Shown one piece after another: positions 15,974 to 25,276 of a DNA stretch of 25,552 nt. The position numbers and the translations under genes were made by a program. The stretch comes from Bacteroidales bacterium UBA1256 (GTDB lineage: Bacteria > Bacteroidota > Bacteroidia > Bacteroidales > Paludibacteraceae). The stretch lies in the NCBI GenBank assembly GCA_002308195.1, contig DBVU01000032.1:1588-27139 (forward strand), read 5' to 3'. The notes below the pieces were generated by a model that had not been told where the DNA came from, did no database searches, and worked only from the letters and a program-made list of their open reading frames with translations. Each line of letters starts with the position of its first letter. Positions within the stretch are counted from its first letter, which is position 1.

Positions 15974-16005
15974 CAAAGGTAGTAAGAATAAATGAGATAT
16001 ACAAA
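15974..16005 (-). promoter_or_regulatory. Promoter for the 146-aa hypothetical gene
   Basis: Minus-strand TTTG (complement of 16002-16005), 20 bases, then TACCTTTG (complement of 15974-15981). Phased A/T tracts lie directly upstream (16017-16073). Confidence 0.82.
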
Positions 16006-16016
16006 TTTTGCGGGGA

Positions 16017-16073
16017 TTTTTTGGGGAATTTTTTGAAAAAAAATGGGAAAAAGGATGAAAAATGCAATTTTTT
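16017..16073. other. Helically phased A/T tracts (predicted curved DNA)
   Basis: Six A or T tracts of five to eight bases at 16017-16022, 16029-16034, 16036-16043, 16048-16052, 16058-16062 and 16068-16073. Their centres average about 10.2 bp apart, and three are edged by GGGG. Tracts in phase with the helix bend DNA. They begin 11 bp upstream of the -33 box of the hypothetical gene's promoter, where curvature or an UP-like element could raise transcription. The remaining gene-free sequence from 16074 to 16150 shows nothing recognisable. Confidence 0.5.
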
Positions 16074-16150
16074 GGGGAGTTGAGGTATGTTCTGTTGGTG
16101 TGTGAGACGTTTCAACCTGCAGATATAGATACGCAATTAATGGATAATAG

Positions 16151-16187
16151 AAAAATCAGGGTGAGGTACTGCCCCACCCTGATTTTC
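16151..16187 (-). terminator. Strong terminator closing the long minus-strand gene series
   Basis: AAAATCAGGGTG (16152-16163) and CACCCTGATTTT (16175-16186) form a perfect 12-bp stem around an 11-base loop. On the minus strand it continues into a run of five T. It lies about 70 bases past the stop codon of the 900-residue protein. The plus-strand reading also ends in four T, so it may work both ways. Confidence 0.88.
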
Positions 16188-16256
16188 AGCTATCCGCAAT
16201 TTAGAATTAAACACCCACCATTTAAAGGATCTTTAATCAAACTGTAAAACGTAGTT

Positions 16257-18959
16257 TTACCTTACCACTTGTCCTTGGATATTGTAAACTTTACCATCGG
16301 GAAGGACGATATAGATAGCACCATTGATGAGGTATTTGCGGGCCTTCTCTTGCGGAACAGGAATCTGCTCAAATCCTTCTGTCGAAGTATAATATGCTTT
16401 AACAGTAAGGTCGCTCCAAATGGCCGAAATATCCTCCTTCGTCGAAGTAGCAGTATTAATCCAGTACTGGAATGCATAGCCTGTGCGATGTGTAATCGGA
16501 GCCTGTGCTGCTTCGCCATCCAACACTTGCAGAGTAGCCAGTTCCGTATTATCCCAATCGAGGAAGACCACCGTATGATAGATTTCATCTTGGCCGTATT
16601 GCGCTGTGATAATCGTATGGGCTGTAATAGTGGTGTACGGTTTATCCCACCCTACGAAGTGATAACCTGTGCGGCCGCTCGGAACAGGAGGCGTAGCGTT
16701 CTCGCCTTCACGCACTTGCTCTTCTTTCAGAGTAGAGCCATCCCAATCTTTGAACGTAACTGTATAAAGTGGTGCCTCAGGTATCTCCTCCCAGTCGGCA
16801 GAGAAGATTAAATTGATACCATCAACAGCGGGGATATTCAAGTATGCATCATCTGCATACGCATCAGAAGTCTTATTCTTCCAGCCTAAGAAAACTTGTC
16901 CGTTCGAGGTTGGTTCCGTAGGAGGCAGAACACGCCCGCCGCAAGGTTCCACTTCTGCGTAGAAGGCATTGTACTGGCCCAATCCCTGGCTACGGAAATC
17001 GTAGTGTGTTGTCGGATAAGCTTCATCGAAAACGATAGCATAATTAGGAACGGTTACATCGATCACTTCCGTCTCACCCGGACAGATATAGAACGCTTTC
17101 TTGTCTTCCGTTAAACCGCTATCGAAATAGCCAGTCGGCTTCAATGTACGCGCCAAGTGCAGACAACCATTATTGCCAAGAATCTTCTCCACATAAATCG
17201 TATCGCCATAACGAGCAAACAGTTTTGCAGGATTATCACTCGCCACTTGACCTGTCTGGTTCATCACGATGATATTACCGCCCGTATTGACCGTTTGCTG
17301 ATAGTACACATCAAACTCGTAACCATCGGAATAAATAGTGTTGCCACTAGCACCGATATAGAAACGATAAGCAGCACGGCGCACCCACATACGCTCTGAC
17401 AGGCTAGAAGGATACCAAGCCACATCAGCCGAACGGGTGACAGTCTTTTGCTCATTGGCAGAGAGACTCGCTACACTCACGCCATCGTTCCAATTGAGAT
17501 TACCATTCAAGTCATACACGCCTTCTTGGAAGAAGAGCGTTCCACTGGTCGGAATCTTGACTGTTGCTTGGAACGTTATCTTATCGCCAACCATAGCTCT
17601 GTTGTCGCTATTAGCAAATCCGTACGCTACTGGATATACCTCATTTACATGCGATGTCATTTTGGATGTGAAAGTGTAGTTCGCCCCCATGTCGTATTGT
17701 GCCCACACAACAAGATCCTTTTGCACATTCGTAAATTCAACACTCCACCCTTTGAAGGTAGCTCCCGGCATCGATGGATTGGTAGGGGCGGTCGCACTTT
17801 CGCCACACATCACTTCCTCTGTCTTTAGCAAAGTGTAATCGGCATTCATGAACTTAACTGTGTAAGGCCCACTGGCTGCCAATTCATATTCCATCGGGCA
17901 TGCAGGATAAGTAATCGTAATCTGCCCGTTATTTGCTGTCGTTTGTTTTACGGGTAATTCACTATCAAAACGATACTCTTGGCAAACAGGAGCTCCATTT
18001 AGGGTCTCTGTCTCGCCTGCATTATGGTCATAACTAGGCTGATAACCCTTTACCGCATACGGATAGCGGAACTCTATTGGAGAGTACAAATTGGCAATAA
18101 CTTTTTCTCCGCCACATTCTGCTACTATGCGATAGTCACTCTTAAATTCTCCACTCTTATTGAAGAGATATTTGTATTCAAGTGTTCTGCCTTCACGCGC
18201 CGAAAGAGTGGAAACATAACCTGCATCTACTTGATACCAACTACGCCCGTTGTCCGTGCTGCGCTCAATAGTATATTGAATTAGGTCAATGCCTTGCAGT
18301 TTGTATTCAAGCACTAACTCCTCACCATATCTGATCTCGTAAGAACCATAATTGTTATATTCTATATCGCAAGTGTGAATCTTTGGAAGCGATATGTCTA
18401 TATAGTTGTTCAAACCCGATTCGCCTACAACAAATTGTGTCTCATAGCGCATATAGCCGTGTCTTACAGGGTCTTTATACGAACCGGCTATGACTAAATG
18501 GATATCGGCATAGCCTTGTGCTATACAACTCGATAGCAATTCGGTTATATCTACCCGTACGGCTCCGCCATTCGACTCGGTCACACTTTTTAATACATAA
18601 CCCAATTTCGATGATTCGTATGTCGTCTCATAGTGCGGCTCATGCGTGTTCGGATCCTCGCCTATTTGAATGTTGACAAGATATCCGTATTCGTAGTAAT
18701 TTCCGGCACTGCTCAACCCGACTATATTGGCCGTTTCCGCATTTCTGAAATAAGCCCTTACACTGTAACAGCGATCGGCCGTCAAATCATTTCGATAGGT
18801 GTCGTCAAAAAACAGTTGTTGTGTTTCCGCATCGTATCGGATGTTTTCCATGTACACCGGATACGGAATAGAATCAATCTTCTGAGGAGGTACTCCAACC
18901 GCCCAGAGACTCGTTGCAAGCAAGGTTGCAGCGACAAAGAAGAATAGTTTTTTCATCAT
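16257..18959 (-). CDS. Secreted InlB-repeat protein with short C-terminal sorting-like tail
   Basis: 900 residues. A signal peptide (about 1-20, ending SLWA) is followed by a beta-rich region without a recognised fold (about 25-360). One InlB/Listeria-Bacteroides repeat lies at about 365-423 (TVKFMNADYTLLKTEEV to FKGWSVEF), a second beta region at about 425-640, then three more repeats at about 677-724, 731-789 and 795-858, each with the F.GW or YWI core. The last 29 residues, from KARKYLINGAIYIVLPDGK to YNIQGQVVR, match the short C-terminal cargo tails of Bacteroidales proteins thought to use type IX secretion, which implies surface anchoring or release. An adhesive or structural role is inferred. 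It is the last gene of the series, 34 bases after the lipoprotein gene. Confidence 0.8.
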   Translation of the reverse strand: MMKKLFFFVAATLLATSLWAVGVPPQKIDSIPYPVYMENIRYDAETQQLFFDDTYRNDLTADRCYSVRAYFRNAETANIVGLSSAGNYYEYGYLVNIQIGEDPNTHEPHYETTYESSKLGYVLKSVTESNGGAVRVDITELLSSCIAQGYADIHLVIAGSYKDPVRHGYMRYETQFVVGESGLNNYIDISLPKIHTCDIEYNNYGSYEIRYGEELVLEYKLQGIDLIQYTIERSTDNGRSWYQVDAGYVSTLSAREGRTLEYKYLFNKSGEFKSDYRIVAECGGEKVIANLYSPIEFRYPYAVKGYQPSYDHNAGETETLNGAPVCQEYRFDSELPVKQTTANNGQITITYPACPMEYELAASGPYTVKFMNADYTLLKTEEVMCGESATAPTNPSMPGATFKGWSVEFTNVQKDLVVWAQYDMGANYTFTSKMTSHVNEVYPVAYGFANSDNRAMVGDKITFQATVKIPTSGTLFFQEGVYDLNGNLNWNDGVSVASLSANEQKTVTRSADVAWYPSSLSERMWVRRAAYRFYIGASGNTIYSDGYEFDVYYQQTVNTGGNIIVMNQTGQVASDNPAKLFARYGDTIYVEKILGNNGCLHLARTLKPTGYFDSGLTEDKKAFYICPGETEVIDVTVPNYAIVFDEAYPTTHYDFRSQGLGQYNAFYAEVEPCGGRVLPPTEPTSNGQVFLGWKNKTSDAYADDAYLNIPAVDGINLIFSADWEEIPEAPLYTVTFKDWDGSTLKEEQVREGENATPPVPSGRTGYHFVGWDKPYTTITAHTIITAQYGQDEIYHTVVFLDWDNTELATLQVLDGEAAQAPITHRTGYAFQYWINTATSTKEDISAIWSDLTVKAYYTSTEGFEQIPVPQEKARKYLINGAIYIVLPDGKVYNIQGQVVR

Positions 18960-18993
18960 GATAGTATAGTTTTAAGTTAGTAATAGCCCTACT

Positions 18994-20274
18994 CTATTTC
19001 ACAGTATATTCTGTGCGGAAATACTCGGTATTTGGCACAGCACTAACGGCCTCGAGCCAGACGTAATTGTTGTAACGCATACGCTCGTTGAGGAAGCCAA
19101 GATAGATGGTCTTATGTCCCTTAGCAGGGATTCGTCCATTGCAAGACTGTGTGCCCATCGTGGAATAATCGATGCTATATTGCAGTTTGGCAGGATCGGT
19201 GCCGTCCTGGAATTTCTTAGCTTGGTCGGAACTGAAGAAGACATACATATTGATATAAGCGTCCTCCTCGCGCGGGGGAATATTCTCGCCCAGCAAAGTG
19301 GAGATAATCCCTGCCCCACCGTGCGACTCATAAACCGGCAAACCAAGCATCTTGATGCGCTTGTAGGAGGTTTCCATATTATCGTGGAACTTACCATCGT
19401 CCGAGCGGTCAGGCTCGTTGGTGGAGATACGCAGACTATAGAGAATATCGGTAGCACCCTGTGGTACGGGCACAGCCACGATAGCGCGATAAGAACCGGA
19501 GAATGCGGCCTTGAGTTGGCCTCGAAGCGTGAATTTACGCGGTTCCTCGAAGAGATTCTTCATCTGGATCCCCTTGACAGTCTGCACGCGGAAATCACCT
19601 TTCTGGCCCTCTACCTGCTTGCAAGAAACCTCTTTCGGATTGTTCAGACGGTCGATGCTATTAGGATGGTAGGTTAACTCAACGGATGCATATTGGCGCA
19701 CACGCGGGTTGATTTCTACTACGTAGACCGACGAGAAAGAGATAGCCAACGAGTCCTTGACACGCGCTTTGCCAAGATAAGAACGTATGAGTTGGTGGCT
19801 ATTGACATTGTAGATACGCACATCGGCGGGTTTCTCTGTCTCAATCTCGACAAACAGTTTCTCTCCACGCTCGAGATAAACCGGATATTCGGTCGTTTCG
19901 CCCAGCAGTTCTTCCGGCCGATTGACCAGATACCAATAGCCCTGTTTGACCGTTTGGTCGATATAGCCAGCCACAGAGACCTTGAGTTCATCAATCAGTT
20001 GGTCCACCTCAAGGGCAGCCACCAATTGGGCTGAATCGAGCGTAGCAGGATCGTAATCGAAGATCAGTTCATCGGCCATCTGTTGCACTTCACCAAGCAA
20101 TTCAACCGTGGGATTAGCCTCGAGTTGCTCCACAGCTTCACCCAGTCGATCGCATTGCGAGATGGTCAGTTGGCATTGTTCATCGAAATTCTTGCCTGTG
20201 ACTTGCGAGCGCGAGCCACTGCCGCATGAGACCAACACGGCCGCTACGGCGAGAAGAAATAAGGTGTGTTTCAT
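18994..20274 (-). CDS. Putative lipoprotein of unknown function
   Basis: 426 residues. The signal peptide ends in a lipobox, VLVSC with C17 as the lipidated cysteine, followed by GSGSRS, so it should be membrane-anchored on the periplasmic side or exported to the outer surface. After a helical, acidic stretch (about 28-105) come beta-rich segments: YPVYLERGEKLFVEIETEKP, DVRIYNVNSHQLIRSYLG and SSVYVVEINPRVRQYASVEL, resembling a jelly-roll or GOLD-like sandwich. A second beta domain extends to the end. No catalytic motif is visible. It begins 18 bases after the membrane-anchored gene upstream, suggesting the two act together. I do not recognise a family name. Confidence 0.72.
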   Translation of the reverse strand: MKHTLFLLAVAAVLVSCGSGSRSQVTGKNFDEQCQLTISQCDRLGEAVEQLEANPTVELLGEVQQMADELIFDYDPATLDSAQLVAALEVDQLIDELKVSVAGYIDQTVKQGYWYLVNRPEELLGETTEYPVYLERGEKLFVEIETEKPADVRIYNVNSHQLIRSYLGKARVKDSLAISFSSVYVVEINPRVRQYASVELTYHPNSIDRLNNPKEVSCKQVEGQKGDFRVQTVKGIQMKNLFEEPRKFTLRGQLKAAFSGSYRAIVAVPVPQGATDILYSLRISTNEPDRSDDGKFHDNMETSYKRIKMLGLPVYESHGGAGIISTLLGENIPPREEDAYINMYVFFSSDQAKKFQDGTDPAKLQYSIDYSTMGTQSCNGRIPAKGHKTIYLGFLNERMRYNNYVWLEAVSAVPNTEYFRTEYTVK

Positions 20275-20292
20275 AATATTGTGTTGATATGT

Positions 20293-21555
20293 TTATCGCG
20301 ATTTGAGGAGTTGGGTTTTGTCAGTCTTTACCTCGCCCCAAGGCATGGTATATTGCTCTTCCCAGAACATCACCTTCCCCGTTTTACCCAGCGATACCTT
20401 GTTGGTCCACGACCAATTGGTACGTTCCTTCAGTTGGCTCTTGACCATCTGCTCGTACTGCAGTTTGATACTATCGTCAGACACATTTTCGTCCCTGTTG
20501 GGAAGATTGTTCAGGTCGATATCGAACGAGAGAATCTGCAGTGTATTGGGATCAAAATCAAAGCGAAGAGAATCTCCATCCAGGCTCCACGAGCCTTCGG
20601 CGGAATAAGTCAGCGGCGTAAAAATAGGCACATTAACATGCTCGCCCTCCGTACGCACACCTATCTTATAGTCCATACTGACTGTCGTTGTAGCGCTGTG
20701 ATCCTTGCTGAGAAGATAGGTCTTCTTCTTATTGTCCTGACGTAAATCCCACTGTCCGACAAGCAACTTAGGCTTGGCAGGCATGGTCTTATTAATGTGC
20801 TGGTCAATATAGTGCTGAAGATCTTCATCCGTGACATTCATGATGAATTTGTTCTCTTGGTTGAGGAAGATCATCTGGTTGATGAAATACTGGTAGTCCC
20901 TATCGCGTACGAGGTATTTCTGCAGATAGAGCGAGACCTCAGGCATGCGGAAGATTTGGCGAAGCAATCCTGCCATAGCCGACTGATTCATCATGCCCGT
21001 ATAGTCCATATTGGCTGCACTGACCTGTTTGCGATAGTCTAGGACGTATTTTTCAGGCACAGGACGGCAGAAAGAATAACTAGAAGACATACGATTGAGC
21101 ATATCCCTACGCAGATGGTAGCACTCCTGCACATTGTCGTAGAACGTGATATCGCCCAGGTCCTGCAGGGCATCCATACTACCAGTAAAGACTTTCTCGG
21201 TTGAGTCATCCGCCCAATCAGGCGTATCTTCAGTAGTATTAACCACATATTCGGCCGCCATCCAAAGGCTATCCATGGCTACGGTCTCCAGTTGGTCCTG
21301 ATGGGTGTACAGATACATCGCCACCCGGAAAAAAGCATCCTCACGCTGCTTGTCACGAATAAACTGACTGATGATCTGATCTACATCGTAGATGGCCATC
21401 ATAGCCGCCTGGCGTTGGGCTTGCTTCTGCTTGTAGTGCTCTACCCGATTGTTCACCTCGAACGTCAGTCCGACACCAATAGCCGTGGCAAGCACACCGG
21501 TCAGAAAATTCTGCCACCAGGTGCTGAGCGTGATTTTGCGTTTTTTCTCCTTCAT
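20293..21555 (-). CDS. Membrane-anchored protein with lipocalin-like C-terminal part
   Basis: 420 residues. A short basic N-terminus (MKEKKRKITL) and one membrane helix (about 14-31, FLTGVLATAIGVGLTF) are followed by a helical region starting VEHYKQKQAQRQAAMMAIYD, as in Bacteroidetes proteins with an N-terminal anchor and coiled periplasmic domain. From about residue 275, LLVGQWDLRQDNKKKTYLL and GSWSLDGDSLRFDF suggest a small lipocalin-like barrel. The gene starts nine bases after fabD and is followed by the lipoprotein gene, so all three are probably on one mRNA. Function unknown; a role in envelope lipid or stress handling is speculation from context. Confidence 0.7.
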   Translation of the reverse strand: MKEKKRKITLSTWWQNFLTGVLATAIGVGLTFEVNNRVEHYKQKQAQRQAAMMAIYDVDQIISQFIRDKQREDAFFRVAMYLYTHQDQLETVAMDSLWMAAEYVVNTTEDTPDWADDSTEKVFTGSMDALQDLGDITFYDNVQECYHLRRDMLNRMSSSYSFCRPVPEKYVLDYRKQVSAANMDYTGMMNQSAMAGLLRQIFRMPEVSLYLQKYLVRDRDYQYFINQMIFLNQENKFIMNVTDEDLQHYIDQHINKTMPAKPKLLVGQWDLRQDNKKKTYLLSKDHSATTTVSMDYKIGVRTEGEHVNVPIFTPLTYSAEGSWSLDGDSLRFDFDPNTLQILSFDIDLNNLPNRDENVSDDSIKLQYEQMVKSQLKERTNWSWTNKVSLGKTGKVMFWEEQYTMPWGEVKTDKTQLLKSR

Positions 21556-21564
21556 ATAATAAGA

Positions 21565-22437
21565 TTAGCCTACTTGCACATTAGCATCAATCTTACGAAT
21601 CAGACCTTTGAGCACATCGCCAGGTCCAAACTCGTAGAACTCGGTAGCTCCATCGGCTATCATCTGTTGAACAGACTGGGTCCAACGTACGGGAGCTGTC
21701 AGCTGTTTCAGCAAGTTAGCACGGATAATCTCCGGTTCGGTCTCTGCTTCTGCAGAGACATTCTGATAGATAGGACAGAATGGTTTGCGGAATTCGGTCT
21801 TGAGTATAGCCTCTTCCAGCGCCTCTGCTGCAGGTTGCATTAGTGGCGAGTGGAATGCTCCACCGACCGGTAGACGCAGCGCACGACGCGCTCCTGCCTC
21901 CTTCATTACCACACATGCCGCCTCGACAGCATCAATCTCGCCAGAGATAACTACTTGGCCCGGACAATTGAAATTAGCAGCCACCACGATGCCTTCTCCG
22001 ACCGTTTGGCATAATTCTGCCACCTTCTGGTCATCAAGGCTTAGTACTGCTGCCATCGTTCCAGGATTCTGCTCGCAAGCAGCCTGCATAGCCTGTGCAC
22101 GGGCACTAACCAGCAGCAATGCATCCTCAAAGCGCAAGGCGCCACAAGCTACCAATGCAGAGAACTCGCCTAGACTATGACCGGCCACCATCTGCGGCTT
22201 CTCGATAGTCATAAGGCGCTGAGCCACAACAGAATGGAGAAATACAGCAGGTTGCGTCACCTTAGTCTGCTTGAGATCATCGGCCGTACCATCGAACATC
22301 ACATCCGTCAGCGAGAAGCCAAGCAACCGATTGGCTGCCTGACACATCTCGCGTGCTTCAGGATATGCCTCATAGAGGTCACGACACATACCGGGGAATT
22401 GACTACCCTGCCCCGGAAATACAAATGCTTTGCTCAT
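21565..22437 (-). CDS. fabD: Malonyl-CoA:ACP transacylase
   Basis: 290 residues, standard length. It transfers malonyl from CoA to acyl carrier protein for type II fatty-acid synthesis in the cytoplasm. Signature residues are present: oxyanion-hole motif FPGQGSQ (7-13), nucleophile S88 in GHSLGEFSAL, R113 that pairs with the malonyl carboxylate, and catalytic H196 in GGAFHSPLM. The C-terminal FYEFGPGDVLKGLIRK is also typical. It begins one base after the atpK stop codon, an unusually close attachment to an ATPase operon rather than to other fab genes. Confidence 0.95.
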   Translation of the reverse strand: MSKAFVFPGQGSQFPGMCRDLYEAYPEAREMCQAANRLLGFSLTDVMFDGTADDLKQTKVTQPAVFLHSVVAQRLMTIEKPQMVAGHSLGEFSALVACGALRFEDALLLVSARAQAMQAACEQNPGTMAAVLSLDDQKVAELCQTVGEGIVVAANFNCPGQVVISGEIDAVEAACVVMKEAGARRALRLPVGGAFHSPLMQPAAEALEEAILKTEFRKPFCPIYQNVSAEAETEPEIIRANLLKQLTAPVRWTQSVQQMIADGATEFYEFGPGDVLKGLIRKIDANVQVG

Positions 22438-22438
22438 A

Positions 22439-22870
<432 letters not shown>

Positions 22871-22889
22871 TTAATTTTTGATTGCTAGT

Positions 22890-24665
22890 TTATTTCTTAA
22901 AAGGCTGGTAGATCTTGCCACTACCTTCATAGCCCGCATTCTTAAAATACTCAACAAAAGTCAGACGGAGCGGGTGAACAAATGCTCCCAAGCAGGCCAT
23001 GAGCAGATTCAGGACGTGACCAAAGGTCACGATCAGGATGAAACCAATCCATGTGCCTACATTAGGCGATTCTCCCAACACCATCGTTCCAAGTTGGTTG
23101 AAAGCCATACCGAGCATACCACCCGCCAAGCCAAGTGCGTAGAGACGGATATAACTCAGTACATCGCCCAACAAGCCTGTTACCATACCATAGGTATCCC
23201 ATAAGCCTGCACCGATATTCAACAGCGGATTGCGCCCCGGTTTGTTGAAAATAAAGATACCCAGTGCAGATATACCGCCAATAACAATTAGTGCGATCTT
23301 AGCCGCATCGACCGAGATAAGCGCAGTCATCGAAAGGACTACCGTCACCAAACCGCCCAGGATAAGCGTCAGCCAGCCCCATACAGAAGCCGTCTCACGG
23401 AAACCATTGCGACGAGTGAAGGCAAGCGCCTTGATAACCATAGCCAGGCAGATATGCACCACACCAATGATGAGAGCTAATACCATCATCACATCGTATT
23501 CGCCTATCTTGCCATCAGTACCTAAATTGTTGAACATGACGGCTTTAGCGCCCTGCGGGAACCAGTCGGCACGATAGATATCCATGCCGAAGAAAGTGCC
23601 CATTAAGTAGCCAATAATTGCCGAACCAACGCCTAAGGCCATGATGATACCGCCTAATCCACTGAACATCTCAATCTTCAGCTTGTCCTTGTAGATAAGC
23701 CAACCTATGAGAATCAGCAATAGTCCATAGCCGCAATCGCCAATACAGAGCGCAAAGAATAGCAAGAAGAACGGTCCTAGAATAGGCGTAGGGTCAAACT
23801 CATTATAGTTAGGCCAACCGTACATACCTGTAAGCGGTTCGAACAAACGAACAAACCAGTTGTTACGCAACTTGATTGGCGTGTTATCTTCCGGCGTTGG
23901 GTCTGTCTCCTCGTAGTAGACTTGCGCCTGAGCGAGCATCGTATTCAGTTCCGGCTCCTTGTCTATCGGACAGAAGCCCTCAACCAAGCATAATGCGCCA
24001 TCTGCCAAACGATCGGTGGACAGCTGTACTCTCGTCCAGTCGATATGTTGACGCGCCTCGGTGAGCTGCTCGCGCAGTTTGTCCATATTGGCTTTCTGCC
24101 ATGCCTCGATACGCGCATTAGCAGCCACTAACAGGCCGTTGAGATTCTTTACCTCTTGCTCAAGTTGTGAGGCGTCTTTATCGCCTATTTCTACCGGCGT
24201 AGCCGCTGTTTCGCTTAGATCGACAGCTTCTTCGCCAGCACCAGTAACTTGTACAAAATACGTGCGCCCGCCTTCTTCGGTGACCACAATACCCCACTCT
24301 TCACAGAATGCGCTATCGCTACATGAGAAGAATCGAAGGGTATAACCGGCATCCTGCAGGGCCTGAATACGCTTGGCATCAAACGCTCCCCATACAGCCA
24401 CTTGCTGCATAGCTTGCTTGGTGTCCGCTATACGTTGCTCTACTTCGTTACGCTCTTGCAGCAACTGATCGGGCGCACCTTGCGCCAACAATCGACGCAG
24501 TTCATCCTCGCGTTGCAAAGCAGCTTGTAGGGTTTCGTCATTCTCGATAAGGCCTGCCGCCTTCTGCGTAATATCCACTACGCCGAGCTCACGCAGTTCG
24601 GAAAGGAACGCCTCGTAGTCACGATGGAACACAAGGAACGTGTATTTCTTCATTTGCGAAATCAT
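22890..24665 (-). CDS. atpI: V/A-type ATPase subunit I (a-subunit stator)
   Basis: 591 residues. The N-terminal cytoplasmic half (about 1-280) forms coiled-coil arms contacting the peripheral stalk. The membrane half (from about 292, ILGPFFLLFFALCIGDCGYG) has about seven helices. The essential channel arginine is R507 in SYIRLYALGLAGGML, and the conserved end FVHPLRLTFVEYFKNAGYEG is present. The start at 24665 overlaps the atpD stop by four bases (ATGA), and an AAAGGGGG sequence 8-15 bases upstream is a rare strong Shine-Dalgarno here; ATG at 24653 is the alternative. With subunit K it forms the ion path. Confidence 0.93.
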   Translation of the reverse strand: MISQMKKYTFLVFHRDYEAFLSELRELGVVDITQKAAGLIENDETLQAALQREDELRRLLAQGAPDQLLQERNEVEQRIADTKQAMQQVAVWGAFDAKRIQALQDAGYTLRFFSCSDSAFCEEWGIVVTEEGGRTYFVQVTGAGEEAVDLSETAATPVEIGDKDASQLEQEVKNLNGLLVAANARIEAWQKANMDKLREQLTEARQHIDWTRVQLSTDRLADGALCLVEGFCPIDKEPELNTMLAQAQVYYEETDPTPEDNTPIKLRNNWFVRLFEPLTGMYGWPNYNEFDPTPILGPFFLLFFALCIGDCGYGLLLILIGWLIYKDKLKIEMFSGLGGIIMALGVGSAIIGYLMGTFFGMDIYRADWFPQGAKAVMFNNLGTDGKIGEYDVMMVLALIIGVVHICLAMVIKALAFTRRNGFRETASVWGWLTLILGGLVTVVLSMTALISVDAAKIALIVIGGISALGIFIFNKPGRNPLLNIGAGLWDTYGMVTGLLGDVLSYIRLYALGLAGGMLGMAFNQLGTMVLGESPNVGTWIGFILIVTFGHVLNLLMACLGAFVHPLRLTFVEYFKNAGYEGSGKIYQPFKK

Positions 24666-25273
24666 GACTGTGCCCCCTTTCTAGCTTCTGCCTCTTTCTT
24701 GCTCTTAACGATCTTCTGGCTGGATTTGTTGAGATTCTCCTCATCCTCCATGAATCGTTTGATCTTGCGTATAGCATCCTGATAACCAGGTATTTGCACC
24801 TTCTCAAACAGGTTTACCTTCTGGGTCGTCTTCTTACGAGCATACTCCAATAGGCTCACCTTGCGACGCACAAACTCCTGACGGATTCCCACGTCTGCAA
24901 TAGCCTTGAGTTGCTCAAAACCGTCGGCAAACCATTTAGGCGAAGCAAACAGAGAGAATTCCTTGGTGGAATAGACCACCTCGTCCAATACAGGGACACG
25001 CACGCCTGCTATCTTACGAATAGACATACGCACATCGTCCACATGAATTAGACTGGTATCAAACTCTCCCCACAACGCCAACATCTGGTCATAGGACTTG
25101 ATGCGCTGCTCTACTTCGCGATCGAGGTCCTCGAGCTCTTTCTTAGCTCGTTTCACCTCCAAACGAAGCGCCGTTTCCTTGCTTTGCAGTGTAGGAAGCG
25201 TACGTTGGCGCATCTTTAGGTCCTTCTCCAGGCCTTGCAGTGATGTTTTATTGAATTGATATGTTATAGCCAT
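24662..25273 (-). CDS. atpD: V/A-type ATPase subunit D (central rotor shaft)
   Basis: 203 residues, the expected D-subunit length. It is the coiled-coil rotor shaft linking the A3B3 head to the membrane ring. The N-terminal helix FNKTSLQGLEKDLKMRQRTL and the heptad-rich region after it match the family, as does the C-terminal long helix (about 150-203) ending in a basic tail. The start at 25273 lies three bases downstream of the end of atpB, and its stop overlaps atpI by four bases, so translation of the ATPase genes is coupled. The symbol follows V-type naming, not the F-type beta subunit. Confidence 0.92.
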   Translation of the reverse strand: MAITYQFNKTSLQGLEKDLKMRQRTLPTLQSKETALRLEVKRAKKELEDLDREVEQRIKSYDQMLALWGEFDTSLIHVDDVRMSIRKIAGVRVPVLDEVVYSTKEFSLFASPKWFADGFEQLKAIADVGIRQEFVRRKVSLLEYARKKTTQKVNLFEKVQIPGYQDAIRKIKRFMEDEENLNKSSQKIVKSKKEAEARKGAQS

Positions 25274-25276
25274 ATG

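Noticed and set aside
16011..16077. Possible G-quadruplex from four G runs
   Set aside because: The distance between G runs is too long for a canonical quadruplex; phased A/T tracts are the better description.
16062..16247. A 61-codon plus-strand frame
   Set aside because: It runs through the terminator hairpin and has no domain or promoter support.
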